Shown: positions 1-8,508 of the stretch, one piece after another
How the letters are laid out: every line of letters begins with the position of its first letter
Numbering within the stretch: the stretch's first letter is position 1
Origin: an uncultured Coriobacteriaceae bacterium
Lineage (GTDB): Bacteria > Actinomycetota > Coriobacteriia > Coriobacteriales > Atopobiaceae
DNA length: 64,000 nucleotides
Assembly: GCA_902779675.1 (NCBI GenBank)
Contig: CACZCK010000004.1
Coordinates: 62,001 to 126,000 of the forward strand
Reading direction: 5' to 3'
Program-made: the position numbers and the translations under genes
Notes under the pieces: generated by a model
What the model saw: the letters and a program-made list of their open reading frames with translations, nothing else
The model's database searches: none
What the model was told of the DNA's origin: nothing

Positions 1-244
1 CGATGGCACGGCCATCGCCCCAGACCTCCCAGCGCTCCTTGAGCCACGCCGTGGGCGTGGTGGTGGCTACCGACAGGGCCAGCCCTCGTTCTGCGGCCAG
101 TGCGCGTTGCGCGTCGAGCGCCTGTGCAAAGCTGGGCACGAGCAACACGGCCGAGCCGCATGTCTCGATGCCCTCGCGCAGCGCCTCGATGACGCGCGCG
201 CTGACCAGCTGCTCCTGTGCTGTCCTGACGATGGATACGGGCAT
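1..244 (-). CDS. Exonuclease/helicase-like protein, 5' end only (AddB/PD-(D/E)XK type suspected)
   Basis: This open frame runs off the left edge of the window, so only about 81 N-terminal residues are visible. I place the start at the ATG at 244 because a perfect AGGAGG (complement of 251-256) lies six bases upstream; an in-frame ATG at 286 has no such site. The visible part reads like a small nucleotide-binding Rossmann start (AVLLVPSFAQALDAQRAL) followed by TPTAWLKERWEVWGDGR. That pattern resembles AddB-type subunits of recombination exonucleases in Coriobacteriia, which would process DNA double-strand ends, but this is recognition by eye from a short fragment. It follows a TrpR-like regulator on the same strand with a 113-bp gap. 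Another ATP-dependent nuclease or helicase remains possible. Confidence 0.45.
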   Translation of the reverse strand, partial: MPVSIVRTAQEQLVSARVIEALREGIETCGSAVLLVPSFAQALDAQRALAAERGLALSVATTTPTAWLKERWEVWGDGRAI

Positions 245-357
245 GGCCGCCCTCCTCTTGCCAACCATGGTGGTACGACGTTCCATGGTAGCAAGTGGCA
301 CGGACACGATGCGAGCGGGATTTACGGGTGGCCTCTCCGCCCCTCGCCTTGGCACGC

Positions 358-639
358 CTAGCGATCGCTCAGGCGGTCGAGCACCAAGCGGTAGCCGCCC
401 TGTGCTCCCTGCAGGCACTTGGAGACGCGGCTCACCGTGGTCGACGAGGCGCCCGTGGCCTTGGAGACCTCCAGGTAGGACCGCCCGTCGCGTAGCATGG
501 TGGCTACCTCCAGACGCTGGGCAAGCTCCGAGATCTCGCGCCTCGTGCAGAGGTCGGCCAGCAGGGCATGGGCCTCATCGGGCCTCGACAGCGTGCACAG
601 CGCCTCGCACAGCCGCTCGATCGTCTGGTCCTGCTCCAT
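358..639 (-). CDS. TrpR/YerC-YecD family regulator
   Basis: A 93-residue DNA-binding protein of the TrpR-like YerC/YecD family. The segment LCTRREISELAQRLEVATML followed by a second helix pair ending in KATGASSTTVSRVSKCL is the family's helix-turn-helix. I chose the ATG at 639 (MEQDQTIERL) rather than the upstream ATG at 666 because a GGGAGGA ribosome site precedes it. Family members usually sit next to DNA helicase or recombination genes, and here an exonuclease-like gene follows on the same strand, which agrees. The ligand, if any, is unknown; the classical tryptophan-binding residues cannot be assumed for this subfamily. A short dyad at 671-686 in the divergent upstream region could be its operator. 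Confidence 0.8.
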   Translation of the reverse strand: MEQDQTIERLCEALCTLSRPDEAHALLADLCTRREISELAQRLEVATMLRDGRSYLEVSKATGASSTTVSRVSKCLQGAQGGYRLVLDRLSDR

Positions 640-670
640 GCTTCCTCCCCTCGCACGTCGACGCACATCA

Positions 671-686
671 CTTTAGCGCATTAAAG
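671..686. promoter_or_regulatory. Short dyad upstream of the TrpR-like gene
   Basis: CTTTA and TAAAG are arranged as an inverted repeat around a six-base centre, between the divergent TrpR-like gene (start 639) and the membrane protein gene (start 826). TrpR-family proteins bind short dyads, so this is a possible autoregulatory operator. The arms are only five bases and AT-rich, so chance is a serious alternative. Confidence 0.25.
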
Positions 687-825
687 CACGCGGTGCCCGT
701 CTCGCCGCGAACGTGTCAGCCGTGTGTTTTTGCAAGCTTCATCTGTCGTTCATGTGCCTGAAGCCACGCTAGGGTACAACTATGCACGTCGGCGTCTCCG
801 GCGCCCCGTTAGGAAAGGACCTGCC

Positions 826-1185
826 ATGGAGTTTCTTGGCACCTGGCTCGTGACATCCATCGCGACCTTCGCCGCAATCGCACTCGTCCCCGGCATCAGC
901 GCCGTGGGTGGTTCATATCTTGGCCCCATCATGTGCGCGCTTGCGCTCGCACTCGTCAACGCAATCGTCAAGCCCGTGGTCACGCTGCTCTCCCTGCCGC
1001 TGACCCTCGTGACGCTGGGTATCTTTTACCTGGTGGTTAATGCCCTCATGCTCCGGCTCGCCAGCAGCATCTCACTGGACCTGTTTGGCTCTGGGATCCG
1101 CATCGACTCGTTTGGCGCAGCCTTCATGGGAGCCATCGTCATCTCCATCGCCTCGATGATCATCGGCCCGGTGATCGGCTCGTAG
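826..1185 (+). CDS. Phage holin family 4-like / DUF360 membrane protein
   Basis: A 119-residue integral membrane protein with four hydrophobic segments (about residues 5-25, 30-50, 55-80 and 95-117). The conserved ALALALVNAIVKPVVTLLSLP stretch (shown in part) with its Asn-x3-Lys-Pro is typical of the Phage_holin_4_2/DUF360 family found widely on bacterial chromosomes with no phage nearby. The ATG at 826 is preceded by AGGAAAGGA; the open frame extends upstream to 724 but without a ribosome site. Function is not known; a role in lysis is not supported here because no endolysin or phage gene is adjacent. It is convergent with the next gene, with 19 bp between stops. Confidence 0.75.
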   Translation: MEFLGTWLVTSIATFAAIALVPGISAVGGSYLGPIMCALALALVNAIVKPVVTLLSLPLTLVTLGIFYLVVNALMLRLASSISLDLFGSGIRIDSFGAAFMGAIVISIASMIIGPVIGS

Positions 1186-1204
1186 CAAAGGCTCTCCGCC
1201 CGTT

Positions 1205-2431
1205 CTAGCTCGCCTCGCCCGACGGGAGCCGCGCAGGATTGACCTTGGCGTCCGGCTTCACCAGTTTGCGCGCGGCGTCCTCGACGGCAGAGCGCATGCC
1301 CCGCTTCCATTGGTCAAAGAACTCAGTGGCCGCCTTGCGCGCCGCGTCGACCGAGGTGTCGAGCGTACCACCCACCAGCGCCATCGCGAGTTCGCGCGTG
1401 CGGTCGTCGGTGTTGGCCAGAGCATGCAGCACCTGCTGGAGACCCTCGGCACTCGCCCCGATCTCGTCGAAGCGGGTGGCACCGCCCGCCTCGAGCGCGT
1501 CGAACACCTCGTTGGTCACCCGTTCGCGCTCGCCGAGGGGGATGCCCTCGGCCCAGCGGGCCACCGCCTCGTTGACAGGCACGCACTCCGGTAAGAGCTG
1601 CAGCGCCTCTTCCACGCCGGTGCGCAGCACCTGCCAGGTGGTGGGGTCGTGCTGACCGATACCCACGCCCGTGCTCGGCACGATGATGCGCGGATCGTCG
1701 GCGCGGGCAAAGAGCATGCCCACCACGCTGTAGGTAGGTACGATCCGCCTCAGGCGATCACCCAGCACCTCGCGACCGTCGCGCCGCATGACCTCCGGTG
1801 CCATGCCCGGCCCGTCGTTGCTGTATACGCGAACGATGCGCTCACGCAGCTCGGATGGGCAGCACACCGCAGCGTACTCGGCCAGGTTGCCACCCTTGGA
1901 GTGCCCACCCACGCGCACCATGCGGCCCTGCTCGGCCGCTCGGACCAAGGCCCGCTCGAGGTAGGCGGCCGCCTCGCGTTGCGCCTCGGTTACCTCGAAG
2001 CTCAGCATGAAGTCCTCGCGCCAGCCCACCAGCGTGCTGTCGGTGCCACGGAAGGCCACGTACGTCTCGCCAGATGGCAGGTCCACCTGAAACGCAGAGA
2101 ACTGCAGCGAGCGGGCCTCGTCGATGACGTCGACGTAGGACCTGAGCGTGGCTGACCCAAAACGGCGCGAGTCCGCCATCAGCTCCACGAAGGTGGAGTC
2201 TATCTTGGCAAGCGAGCGCACGTACGGCGCCACGTCGCCTCCCGCGCGTTCGAGCAGGCGCCGGCACGCGAGTGCCAGCCCGATGCCAGCGCCCGTGCGC
2301 TCCCCCGGCACGATGCCCGTGAAGTCGAGGTACGAGAGGACCGACAGGATGACATTGTCCGCGTCATTGAACGAGCGCTCCTCGAGCGATATGTCTCCAC
2401 GCCATTGCAGGTAGTCGTTGATGTTGGCCAT
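1205..2431 (-). CDS. Mbeg1-like (DUF2974) lipase-fold protein
   Basis: A 408-residue cytoplasmic protein with an alpha/beta-hydrolase lipase fold. The nucleophile elbow G-G-H-S-K-G-G lies near residues 175-181 with Ser178 as presumed nucleophile, and VAFRGTD near residue 125 matches the strand that forms the oxyanion hole in class 3 lipases and the DUF2974 (Mbeg1-like) family. Asp in the later NDGPGM motif and a C-terminal His are candidate triad members. Start at the ATG 2431, which has a GAGGAGGA ribosome site; the open frame to 2608 has none. Members of this family are common in Firmicutes and Coriobacteriia and are poorly characterised, so the substrate is unknown. It stands alone, transcribed away from its upstream neighbour. 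Confidence 0.75.
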   Translation of the reverse strand: MANINDYLQWRGDISLEERSFNDADNVILSVLSYLDFTGIVPGERTGAGIGLALACRRLLERAGGDVAPYVRSLAKIDSTFVELMADSRRFGSATLRSYVDVIDEARSLQFSAFQVDLPSGETYVAFRGTDSTLVGWREDFMLSFEVTEAQREAAAYLERALVRAAEQGRMVRVGGHSKGGNLAEYAAVCCPSELRERIVRVYSNDGPGMAPEVMRRDGREVLGDRLRRIVPTYSVVGMLFARADDPRIIVPSTGVGIGQHDPTTWQVLRTGVEEALQLLPECVPVNEAVARWAEGIPLGERERVTNEVFDALEAGGATRFDEIGASAEGLQQVLHALANTDDRTRELAMALVGGTLDTSVDAARKAATEFFDQWKRGMRSAVEDAARKLVKPDAKVNPARLPSGEAS

Positions 2432-2569
2432 GCGTCCTCCTCGCTGTGCGGGACGGGTCCATGCATGGTAGGGCCGCCGCTTGCCAGAACGTGTCGGATG
2501 GGCCGCAAATCGCGTCCCACGACGACAGTTAGGAGTATACCCACACGTCAGGGCCGCCTTGGTAAGGCG

Positions 2570-2606
2570 AGCATAAAGAAGGGGCTGGATCACCTGGTCC
2601 AGCCCC
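2570..2606 (-). terminator. Rho-independent terminator after the alcohol dehydrogenase
   Basis: GGGGCTGGA (2581-2589) pairs perfectly with TCCAGCCCC (2598-2606) around an eight-base loop. On the minus strand the stem is followed by TTCTTTAT, and it lies 25 bases past the stop of the dehydrogenase gene. Confidence 0.8.
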
Positions 2607-2631
2607 AATGACGAACGCTTGTGCAGACGTC

Positions 2632-3792
2632 TTACGCCATGATCTTGCGGAAGAGCTCCTTGACGGTCTCGTGGTCGGCCTCGCGGGGGTTGCCCGGGTA
2701 GCAGGCGTCGGCCAGAGCGTCGCTGGCGAGCTGGTCGAGGTCCTCCTCAACCAGGCCGTCGCAGGTCTTGGGGATGTTGACGTCGGCGGAAAGCTGCTTG
2801 ACGGCGGCGATGGCGGCGTCGGCGGCCTCGTCCTCGGTCATGCCGGTAGTGTCAACGCCCATGGCCACGGCCACCTCGGCCAGACGCTTGGTCACGACAG
2901 GCTTGTTGTACTCCATGGCAATGGGGAGCAGCATGGCGCAGGCAACGCCGTGCGGGGTGTCGTAATGGGCGGAGAGGGTGTGCGCCATGGCGTGGTCGAT
3001 GCCCAGGCCCACGTTGGAGAAGCCCATGCCGGCAACGTACTGGCCAAGGGCCATGCCCTCGCGACCGCTGCCAGGCTGGCCGCTCTTGGACTCAGCGTAG
3101 GAGTCGCGCAGGTTCTGGGAGATGAGCTGGATGGCCTTGAAGTGGAACATGTCGGAGAGCTCCCAGGCACCGCGGGTGGTGTAGCCCTCGATGGCGTGGG
3201 TCAGCGCGTCCATGCCGGTGGCGGCGGTGAGGCCAGCGGGCATGGAGGCCATCATGTCGGGGTCGACGACGGCAACGTCGGGGATGTCGTTGGTGTCGAC
3301 GCAGACGAACTTGCGCTCCTTCTCGACGTCGGTGATGACGTAGTTGATGGTAACCTCGGCGGCGGTGCCAGCGGTGGTGGCCACGGCGATGGTGAAGGTG
3401 GCATGGTTCTTGGTGTCGGCGACGCCCTCGAGGCTCACGACGTCAGCGTACTCGGGGTTCTCGGCGATGATGCCGATGGCCTTGGCGGTGTCCATGGCGG
3501 AGCCGCCACCCACGGCCACGATGCAGTCGGCACCTGAGGCCTTGAAAGCCTCGACGCCGTCCTGGACGTTCTTGATGGTGGGGTTGGGCTTGATCTCGGA
3601 GAAGAGCTCCCAGTCGATGCCAGCCTCGTCGAGCAGGTTGGTGACCTTGGCGGTCACGCCGAACTTGACCAGATCGGGATCGGAGGCAACGAAGGCCTTC
3701 TTGAAGCCGCGACGCTGAATCTCGCCGGGGACCTCCTTGATGGCGCCAGAACCGTGATAGCTGATGTTGTTGAGGACGAAGCGATTGGCCAT
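2632..3792 (-). CDS. fucO: Iron-containing alcohol dehydrogenase, lactaldehyde reductase type
   Basis: A 386-residue group III Fe-dependent dehydrogenase that interconverts lactaldehyde and 1,2-propanediol (or similar short aldehydes and diols) with NAD(H). The NAD loop G-G-G-S-A-M-D is at residues 95-101, and the metal ligands are Asp195, His199, His267 and His281 in the motifs GMDALTHA, GIDHAMAH and TPHG, matching E. coli FucO in spacing and length. It is a single-gene unit with its own terminator downstream and starts at ATG 3792. No fucose or rhamnose genes are nearby, so it may instead serve general aldehyde disposal in fermentation; 1,3-propanediol dehydrogenase is the nearest alternative. 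Confidence 0.85.
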   Translation of the reverse strand: MANRFVLNNISYHGSGAIKEVPGEIQRRGFKKAFVASDPDLVKFGVTAKVTNLLDEAGIDWELFSEIKPNPTIKNVQDGVEAFKASGADCIVAVGGGSAMDTAKAIGIIAENPEYADVVSLEGVADTKNHATFTIAVATTAGTAAEVTINYVITDVEKERKFVCVDTNDIPDVAVVDPDMMASMPAGLTAATGMDALTHAIEGYTTRGAWELSDMFHFKAIQLISQNLRDSYAESKSGQPGSGREGMALGQYVAGMGFSNVGLGIDHAMAHTLSAHYDTPHGVACAMLLPIAMEYNKPVVTKRLAEVAVAMGVDTTGMTEDEAADAAIAAVKQLSADVNIPKTCDGLVEEDLDQLASDALADACYPGNPREADHETVKELFRKIMA

Positions 3793-3899
3793 GAGTCTCT
3801 CCTTGTCTTCTCGGCAATCTTGGCTGTTTCATTATCCTTCATGTAGCCTGTGCCGCCATTGACAAACAAACTCAAGTCAATAAAACCCAAGGACAGGCG

Positions 3900-3919
3900 C
3901 ATTGGACGAAAGTCCAATG
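3900..3919. promoter_or_regulatory. Perfect 8-bp inverted repeat in a divergent intergenic region
   Basis: CATTGGAC and GTCCAATG flank a GAAA centre, giving a perfect eight-base inverted repeat between the divergent dehydrogenase (start 3792) and DUF218 gene (start 4003). No T tract follows on either strand, so an operator or a small RNA hairpin with a GNRA loop is more likely than a terminator. Confidence 0.45.
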
Positions 3920-4002
3920 CCGTGGGCACTCCTCCTAGTACGGCCCCGCGCCCCTTGCCCGTTCTATACTCAGGTCGTAAGGACCTGACCCAGAGGAGAC
4001 CC

Positions 4003-4866
4003 ATGCCACGTAGCGTCTCATCGACCCTCGTCTCCACCGAGCGCGCCATGCGGCCCGTCGTCACGGCCGTCACCTACGCAAGCTGCACCGTGGTGGCGCT
4101 TGCTCTGGGCTGGGCGGCTACCTGCCTCACCGCCCCGCTGTGGCTCGCCTGCGCCGTTCCCGCGCTCGCACTCGAGGCGTCCAACCTTCACTACCTGCGC
4201 ACGCATCCCCTCACCACCGTAGGCATGATTCCCATCGCGCTGTTCTCGCTCGTGCCCGCCCTGGTCGCGATGCTGGTCACCGCCCGCCTGCCACGCATCG
4301 CTGCAGGGCTCATCCAGGCAGCCCTGGCACTGCTCGTGGTCCTGCTCGCAATCTTCGCTCTCTACGCCATGCGCCTCAGGCGCGCCTACACCGCCCATCC
4401 CGACGTCTCTCCCACCGCGGCACTCATCGTGCTCGGCGGTGCCGTGCGCAACGGCCGTCCCTGTTCGACCCTCGCGCGACGCCTCGACGTGGCCGCACGG
4501 CTCTGGAACGAACAGCCACGGCGAACCATCGTGGTCAGCGGGGGCGCCACTTCGCCCGGCACGATGACCGAAGCCGAAGCCATGGCCAGCTACCTGCAAC
4601 AATGCGGTGTCGATAAGTCGAGCGTCATCCTCGAGAGCCATGCGCGCAACACCCGAGAGAACATCTCCCTCTCCTGTGAGCTGCTCGATGGCAAAGGACA
4701 CCGCGGGCAGCGCTGCGTGGTGACAAGCGACTACCACCTGTACCGGGCACTGCGCGACGGGCGCGCCGTCGGCGTGGAACTCACACCTGTGGCAGCCCCC
4801 ACCCCGCGCACCAGTGCGCCACAGCAGTGGTGCCGCGAGATACTCACCATCCTTTCGGGTCGATAG
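4003..4866 (+). CDS. DUF218 (YdcF/SanA/ElyC-like) membrane protein
   Basis: A 287-residue protein with four or five N-terminal membrane segments (about residues 16-130) followed by a cytoplasmic or extracytoplasmic DUF218 domain. The domain signature is clear: ALIVLGGAVRNGRP near residue 144, IVVSGG near 177, EAEAMASYL, and ESHARNTREN near 205-215, then VVTSDYHLYRA. Relatives include E. coli YdcF, SanA and ElyC, some of which affect envelope integrity or vancomycin tolerance; the enzymatic reaction is unknown. The start ATG 4003 has a GAGGAGA ribosome site. The gene appears monocistronic. Confidence 0.8.
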   Translation: MPRSVSSTLVSTERAMRPVVTAVTYASCTVVALALGWAATCLTAPLWLACAVPALALEASNLHYLRTHPLTTVGMIPIALFSLVPALVAMLVTARLPRIAAGLIQAALALLVVLLAIFALYAMRLRRAYTAHPDVSPTAALIVLGGAVRNGRPCSTLARRLDVAARLWNEQPRRTIVVSGGATSPGTMTEAEAMASYLQQCGVDKSSVILESHARNTRENISLSCELLDGKGHRGQRCVVTSDYHLYRALRDGRAVGVELTPVAAPTPRTSAPQQWCREILTILSGR

Positions 4867-5006
4867 GCGCCGCAGCGCCAGCAGGCTTCCTGTTGCAGTT
4901 GTTTCGTGTCTGATACGGCAGCGTTACTAGGGTTCGGCAGTTTGCGCGCCACGTGCCCGCACCCGCTATCCTCGTGTCACTGGCACCGACGGCGAAAGGC
5001 GCAGTC

Positions 5007-5831
5007 ATGACCGAGAAGCTCCTGCTCATCAACGACCTTGCGGGCTACGGCAAGGTGGCCCTAGGCGCCATGATGCCAGTGCTCACGCACATGGGCTACG
5101 ACATATACACGCTGCCCACCGCCCTGGTGTCCAACACGCTCGACTACGGCAAGTTCGAGATTCTCGACACCACCGATTACATGGAGAAGACCCTCGCGGT
5201 CTGGGACGAGCTGGGCTTCGCCTTCGATGCCGTCGCCACCGGTTTCATCACCAACGCACGCCAAGCCCAACTCATCGCCAACTTCTGCGGCAGGCAGCAG
5301 GAGCGCGGCGTGCCCGTATTCGTTGACCCCATTATGGGAGACGAAGGCCACCTGTACAACGGCATCGAGCGCGGCGCCATCGACCACATGCGCCAGCTCG
5401 TGGGCACCGCCGACGTGGCCATGCCCAACTACACCGAGGCCTGCCTGCTCACCGGAGCGCCCTATGCGGGCAAGCAGGGCATGAGCGAGCGCGACGTGAC
5501 GCGCCTCATGGACTGCATGCGCCGCATCTGCCCGCGCTCCGTGGTGGTCACCAGTGCCTTTGTCGAGGGCCACGCCGCCGTCATCGGCTACGACCACGAG
5601 CGCGACGAGCACTTTACCATCCGGTTCGAGGAGATCCCCGTGCGCTTCCCGGGAACCGGCGACGTGTTCTCGTCGTTCCTCATGGGCAAGAAGCTGGCCG
5701 GCCGCACGCTGGAGGACGCCACCGCCTGCGCCATGCACGTGGTCAAGGACCTCATCCGCGCCAACCAGAACGCAACCGACACCTTCAAGGGCATTCCCAT
5801 CGAGCGCTACCTGGGCAAGATCAACCGATGA
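5007..5831 (+). CDS. pdxY: Pyridoxal/pyridoxamine kinase (PfkB/ribokinase superfamily)
   Basis: A 274-residue cytosolic kinase that phosphorylates pyridoxal (and related B6 vitamers) using ATP. Supporting motifs are INDLAGYGKVALGAMMPVL at the N terminus, the substrate/Mg motif VFVDPIMGDEG near residue 108, TEACLLTG near 148, and the catalytic anion-hole motif PGTGDVFSS near 219-227 with the catalytic Asp. The length fits PdxY/PdxK. ATG at 5007 follows GAAAGGCG; an upstream open extension to 4953 lacks a ribosome site. Its stop overlaps the start of the next gene (ATGA), so the two are translationally coupled. A hydroxymethylpyrimidine kinase cannot be fully excluded. Confidence 0.8.
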   Translation: MTEKLLLINDLAGYGKVALGAMMPVLTHMGYDIYTLPTALVSNTLDYGKFEILDTTDYMEKTLAVWDELGFAFDAVATGFITNARQAQLIANFCGRQQERGVPVFVDPIMGDEGHLYNGIERGAIDHMRQLVGTADVAMPNYTEACLLTGAPYAGKQGMSERDVTRLMDCMRRICPRSVVVTSAFVEGHAAVIGYDHERDEHFTIRFEEIPVRFPGTGDVFSSFLMGKKLAGRTLEDATACAMHVVKDLIRANQNATDTFKGIPIERYLGKINR

Positions 5832-6091
5832 GCACACGCCCTCGTATCAGCATCGAACTCGTCGACCAGTTGGGCTCGCAACCCTGCCATCGCGGACATT
5901 GCGTGGGCGACCGCTTCGACTTCGACACCGAGCGCGGCAAGCTCTGCCCGATGGCCGCACATGTGGCGTTCCCCTACATCGACATCCTGCGCTACGGTGG
6001 CCAGATTCCCGGCCAACCGGAGGGCACGGCCACGTTCTGCTGCCCCGACGTGGACACCATCAACGTGTTTCGCATCACCCGTGAGGGCTAG
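5828..6091 (+). CDS. TIGR04076 family small protein
   Basis: An 87-residue Cys-rich protein that matches the pattern of the TIGR04076 family: C-H-x2-H-x-V-G-D-x-F-D near residue 20, LCPMAAH near 40, and FCCPD near 70. The function is unknown; the paired cysteines suggest metal binding. It overlaps the pyridoxal kinase stop codon by four bases, so the two are likely expressed together. The family is common in anaerobic Firmicutes and Coriobacteriia. Confidence 0.7.
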   Translation: MSTRPRISIELVDQLGSQPCHRGHCVGDRFDFDTERGKLCPMAAHVAFPYIDILRYGGQIPGQPEGTATFCCPDVDTINVFRITREG

Positions 6092-6223
6092 CCGAGGACA
6101 GCATCCGGCCTCCCGTTAAGTTGCCTTCGCCCGCTACATGGCCCCGCCCCACCGCGTTGTGGAGTATGCTAGATATTCGCAAACTCCGCGCCGCCCGGCG
6201 GCGCTCGCATATGGGAGGCACCC

Positions 6224-8482
6224 ATGGCAAAGGTCACCCCAGGATTCAAGCTCTATCTGTACCAGCTGCTCTCACGCGAGCTGGGCTTTGGCAAGCAAAC
6301 GCTGCTGCCACAGGTCGAAGAGGCGCTGGCAGCCGACGACATCATTCCCGCCGACCTCGAGTGCGAGACGGTGCAGGAGCTCGTCGAGGCCTGCCCCGAC
6401 TTCCTCAAGCTCACCGTCTTCAAGAAGGGGCGCGCGTACGCAACCGTGCTGCGCGTCGATGAGTGGGACCAGATGCTGGCCGCCCCCGCCGAGAAGGAGA
6501 AGCCCGCCGGTAACAAGGGTGCGGGCGGGCCAAAGACCTGGAAGAAAAAGAAGGGCGGCAAGAAGTCGTTCAAGGCCGTGAAGCCGGGCAAGCAGCGCCG
6601 CGACCGCGAGGCGGCAGAGGCTGCTGCCGCCGCAGAGCGCGAGGCCGCCGAGGCAGCAGCAGCCGCAGAGCGCGAGACAGCCGAGGCAGCTGCGGCCGCG
6701 GAACATGCCGCGAGCGAGCCGCAGGCCAGTGAAGCCCAAGCCGCCGCAGACGAGCTGTCCGGCACCATCGCCAGCAAGGTCGTCGCACGCACCGTTGCCG
6801 AGATCATGGCAGAGGCGCGCGCCATGGAGCAGGCCGCGCTCTCCGCACAGATCGAGCCTGCCACCAGTGAGAACGAGGGCATCGACTCCACGCCTCAGTC
6901 AACCGAACCGGAAGAGCGGCAAGCCACGCCCGAGGCGGCTGCGGTGCCAGAGCCCGCACCCGTCACGGACGCTGAGCAAGATTCCGCACCCGAACCAGAG
7001 CCCGCACCCGAACCCACCCCGACGACACCAACCGCACCGGAGCCCTCCCCCATCTCGCTCACCATCACCTATGACCCCTACGAGGACATGGAGCGCGAAC
7101 TCGAGCGCCAGCGACAGGAGCAGACTCCCGTGCCGCAGCGCGACCCCCAGCCCCAGCCAGCTCCGGCAGCCGCGTCCGCGGCACCGAGCATCCCGCTGCA
7201 GGGCCTGCCGCAGGACTTTGGATCGGAGGTCGCCTGCAAGGACGCCCTGCTGCGTGCGCTCTACCAGCTGCTCCCCTATGACGTGGACCCCATGGCGGTA
7301 CTCGACGAGGACTGGCGCATGGCCCGCTCCACGGGCAGCCTGTCGGGCTCGCGCGTGCGCGTGACCTTCCCCCTGCGCTACCTGCATCAGGACGGCACGC
7401 CCATCACGGCAACGCTGCGCAAGAGCACCAAGAACGCCTTTGGCAAGCAGTGGAGCCTCGCGCTGGTCGACGGCGACGACGGCACGGGCGAGACGCACCT
7501 CTCCGTGGGCATCGAGGGGCTCCCGTCAGCCGACGAAGGCGCATGGAGCGACCTCTCCACCTCGGCCGACACCGCAGCAAGTCCCATCCGCGCACTGGCG
7601 CAGGACGTGGTCATCGGCACGTGGGACGCCTTCCTCGGCGCCCTCAGCGCGCTTGCGGCGCCCGAGCGCTGGAACTATCCCGGCGAGGGCGTAGGCCGCC
7701 AGAGCCGTTACGGGATCCTCCGCGAGTACATTGCCACCACCTACCTACAGGCAAAGCGCCAGCAGCTTGTGGCGCAGGCTACCGACGGGTCGTTCGCCAC
7801 GTTCCACACGGGGCTGGCCACGTCGCTGGGCGACGACATCTACGCCTGCCTCACCAAGCGCTCGGACGACATCCCCTGGCAGTTTGTCGGCTTTGCCACC
7901 GCGGGCTCTGGCGAGCTTGGCGCACGCCTTGCCGGCACCATCGCGCAGCTGCCCTCTCCGCCTTCCTACCTCTCCTCGCTCGACGACGTGGTGGTTGCGG
8001 GCGAGCGGATGGTCATCCTCGACACCGACGCCATCCTCGGGCGCCAGCTCGGCCGGCTTCCGCGTGCCTTCCTCGCCGAACGCCTTGACGGCAATTCCGA
8101 TGCTTGCGCCATCCTCTCCAAGGGCGATGCACTTGCCCCTTCCGACCTGCAGCAGCTCGCTCGCGTCATCAGGGCCGACACCAGCGCCTACCGCCGGCTG
8201 CGTCGTGCGCTGGACGACACCGTGGCGCAGGCTGTACAGGCCACGCGTGCCAGCTATCGCCTGGCAGCGCCGGTCTTCGACCCAACGGACGGTCGCACCA
8301 AGCTGCTCGTCCCGCTCTGCCTGGTGGAGGACGGCGAGGCAGACTGCGCACTGGTGCTGGACCTGCAGCCGTCGGGCGCCTATCGCGCCGCGGCGATCCT
8401 ACCGCTGGCCCGCGCCTACGCCTGCGCACGCGTCATCAGCCGCGAGCAGCCCGACTGGCTCGCCGCCAGGCGCGTGCTGTAA
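6224..8482 (+). CDS. DUF3825-domain protein with Ala/Glu repeat linker
   Basis: A 752-residue protein in three parts. Residues 1-90 form a compact helical domain (GFKLYLYQLLSREL ... DFLKLTVFKKGRAYATVL) similar to the small winged domain that often precedes DUF3825. Residues 95-300 are a low-complexity linker: a Lys-rich patch, then three near-identical 11-residue repeats of the type REAAEAAAAAE (nucleotides about 6609-6710), then Pro/Glu-rich sequence. The rest matches DUF3825, including PERWNYPG, LREYIATTYLQAKR, FHTGLATSLGDDIYACL and the closing LDTDAILGRQLGRLP. DUF3825 is linked to RNA metabolism by bioinformatic proposals only. The ATG 6224 follows GGGAGG. It is transcribed alone and converges on the TIR gene. 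Confidence 0.65.
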   Translation: MAKVTPGFKLYLYQLLSRELGFGKQTLLPQVEEALAADDIIPADLECETVQELVEACPDFLKLTVFKKGRAYATVLRVDEWDQMLAAPAEKEKPAGNKGAGGPKTWKKKKGGKKSFKAVKPGKQRRDREAAEAAAAAEREAAEAAAAAERETAEAAAAAEHAASEPQASEAQAAADELSGTIASKVVARTVAEIMAEARAMEQAALSAQIEPATSENEGIDSTPQSTEPEERQATPEAAAVPEPAPVTDAEQDSAPEPEPAPEPTPTTPTAPEPSPISLTITYDPYEDMERELERQRQEQTPVPQRDPQPQPAPAAASAAPSIPLQGLPQDFGSEVACKDALLRALYQLLPYDVDPMAVLDEDWRMARSTGSLSGSRVRVTFPLRYLHQDGTPITATLRKSTKNAFGKQWSLALVDGDDGTGETHLSVGIEGLPSADEGAWSDLSTSADTAASPIRALAQDVVIGTWDAFLGALSALAAPERWNYPGEGVGRQSRYGILREYIATTYLQAKRQQLVAQATDGSFATFHTGLATSLGDDIYACLTKRSDDIPWQFVGFATAGSGELGARLAGTIAQLPSPPSYLSSLDDVVVAGERMVILDTDAILGRQLGRLPRAFLAERLDGNSDACAILSKGDALAPSDLQQLARVIRADTSAYRRLRRALDDTVAQAVQATRASYRLAAPVFDPTDGRTKLLVPLCLVEDGEADCALVLDLQPSGAYRAAAILPLARAYACARVISREQPDWLAARRVL
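6609..6720 (+). repeat. Three tandem 33-nt repeats inside the DUF3825 gene
   Basis: About 33-nt units encode R-E-(A/T)-A-E-A-A-A-A-A-E three times, with a fourth decayed copy. Units of three times eleven bases preserve the reading frame and a helical period, so copy-number change between strains would be tolerated. Confidence 0.7.
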
Positions 8483-8508
8483 CCAACGACCATCGCGAGA
8501 GCGGCAGG

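Noticed and set aside
826..1185. Phage lysis holin
   Set aside because: The family name includes holin, but there are no phage or endolysin genes around it and the family is common on chromosomes.
2608..3537. 309-codon Gly/Val/Asp-rich frame opposite the alcohol dehydrogenase gene
   Set aside because: Antisense to a clear family protein; composition is what GC-rich third positions give on the complementary strand; no ribosome site.
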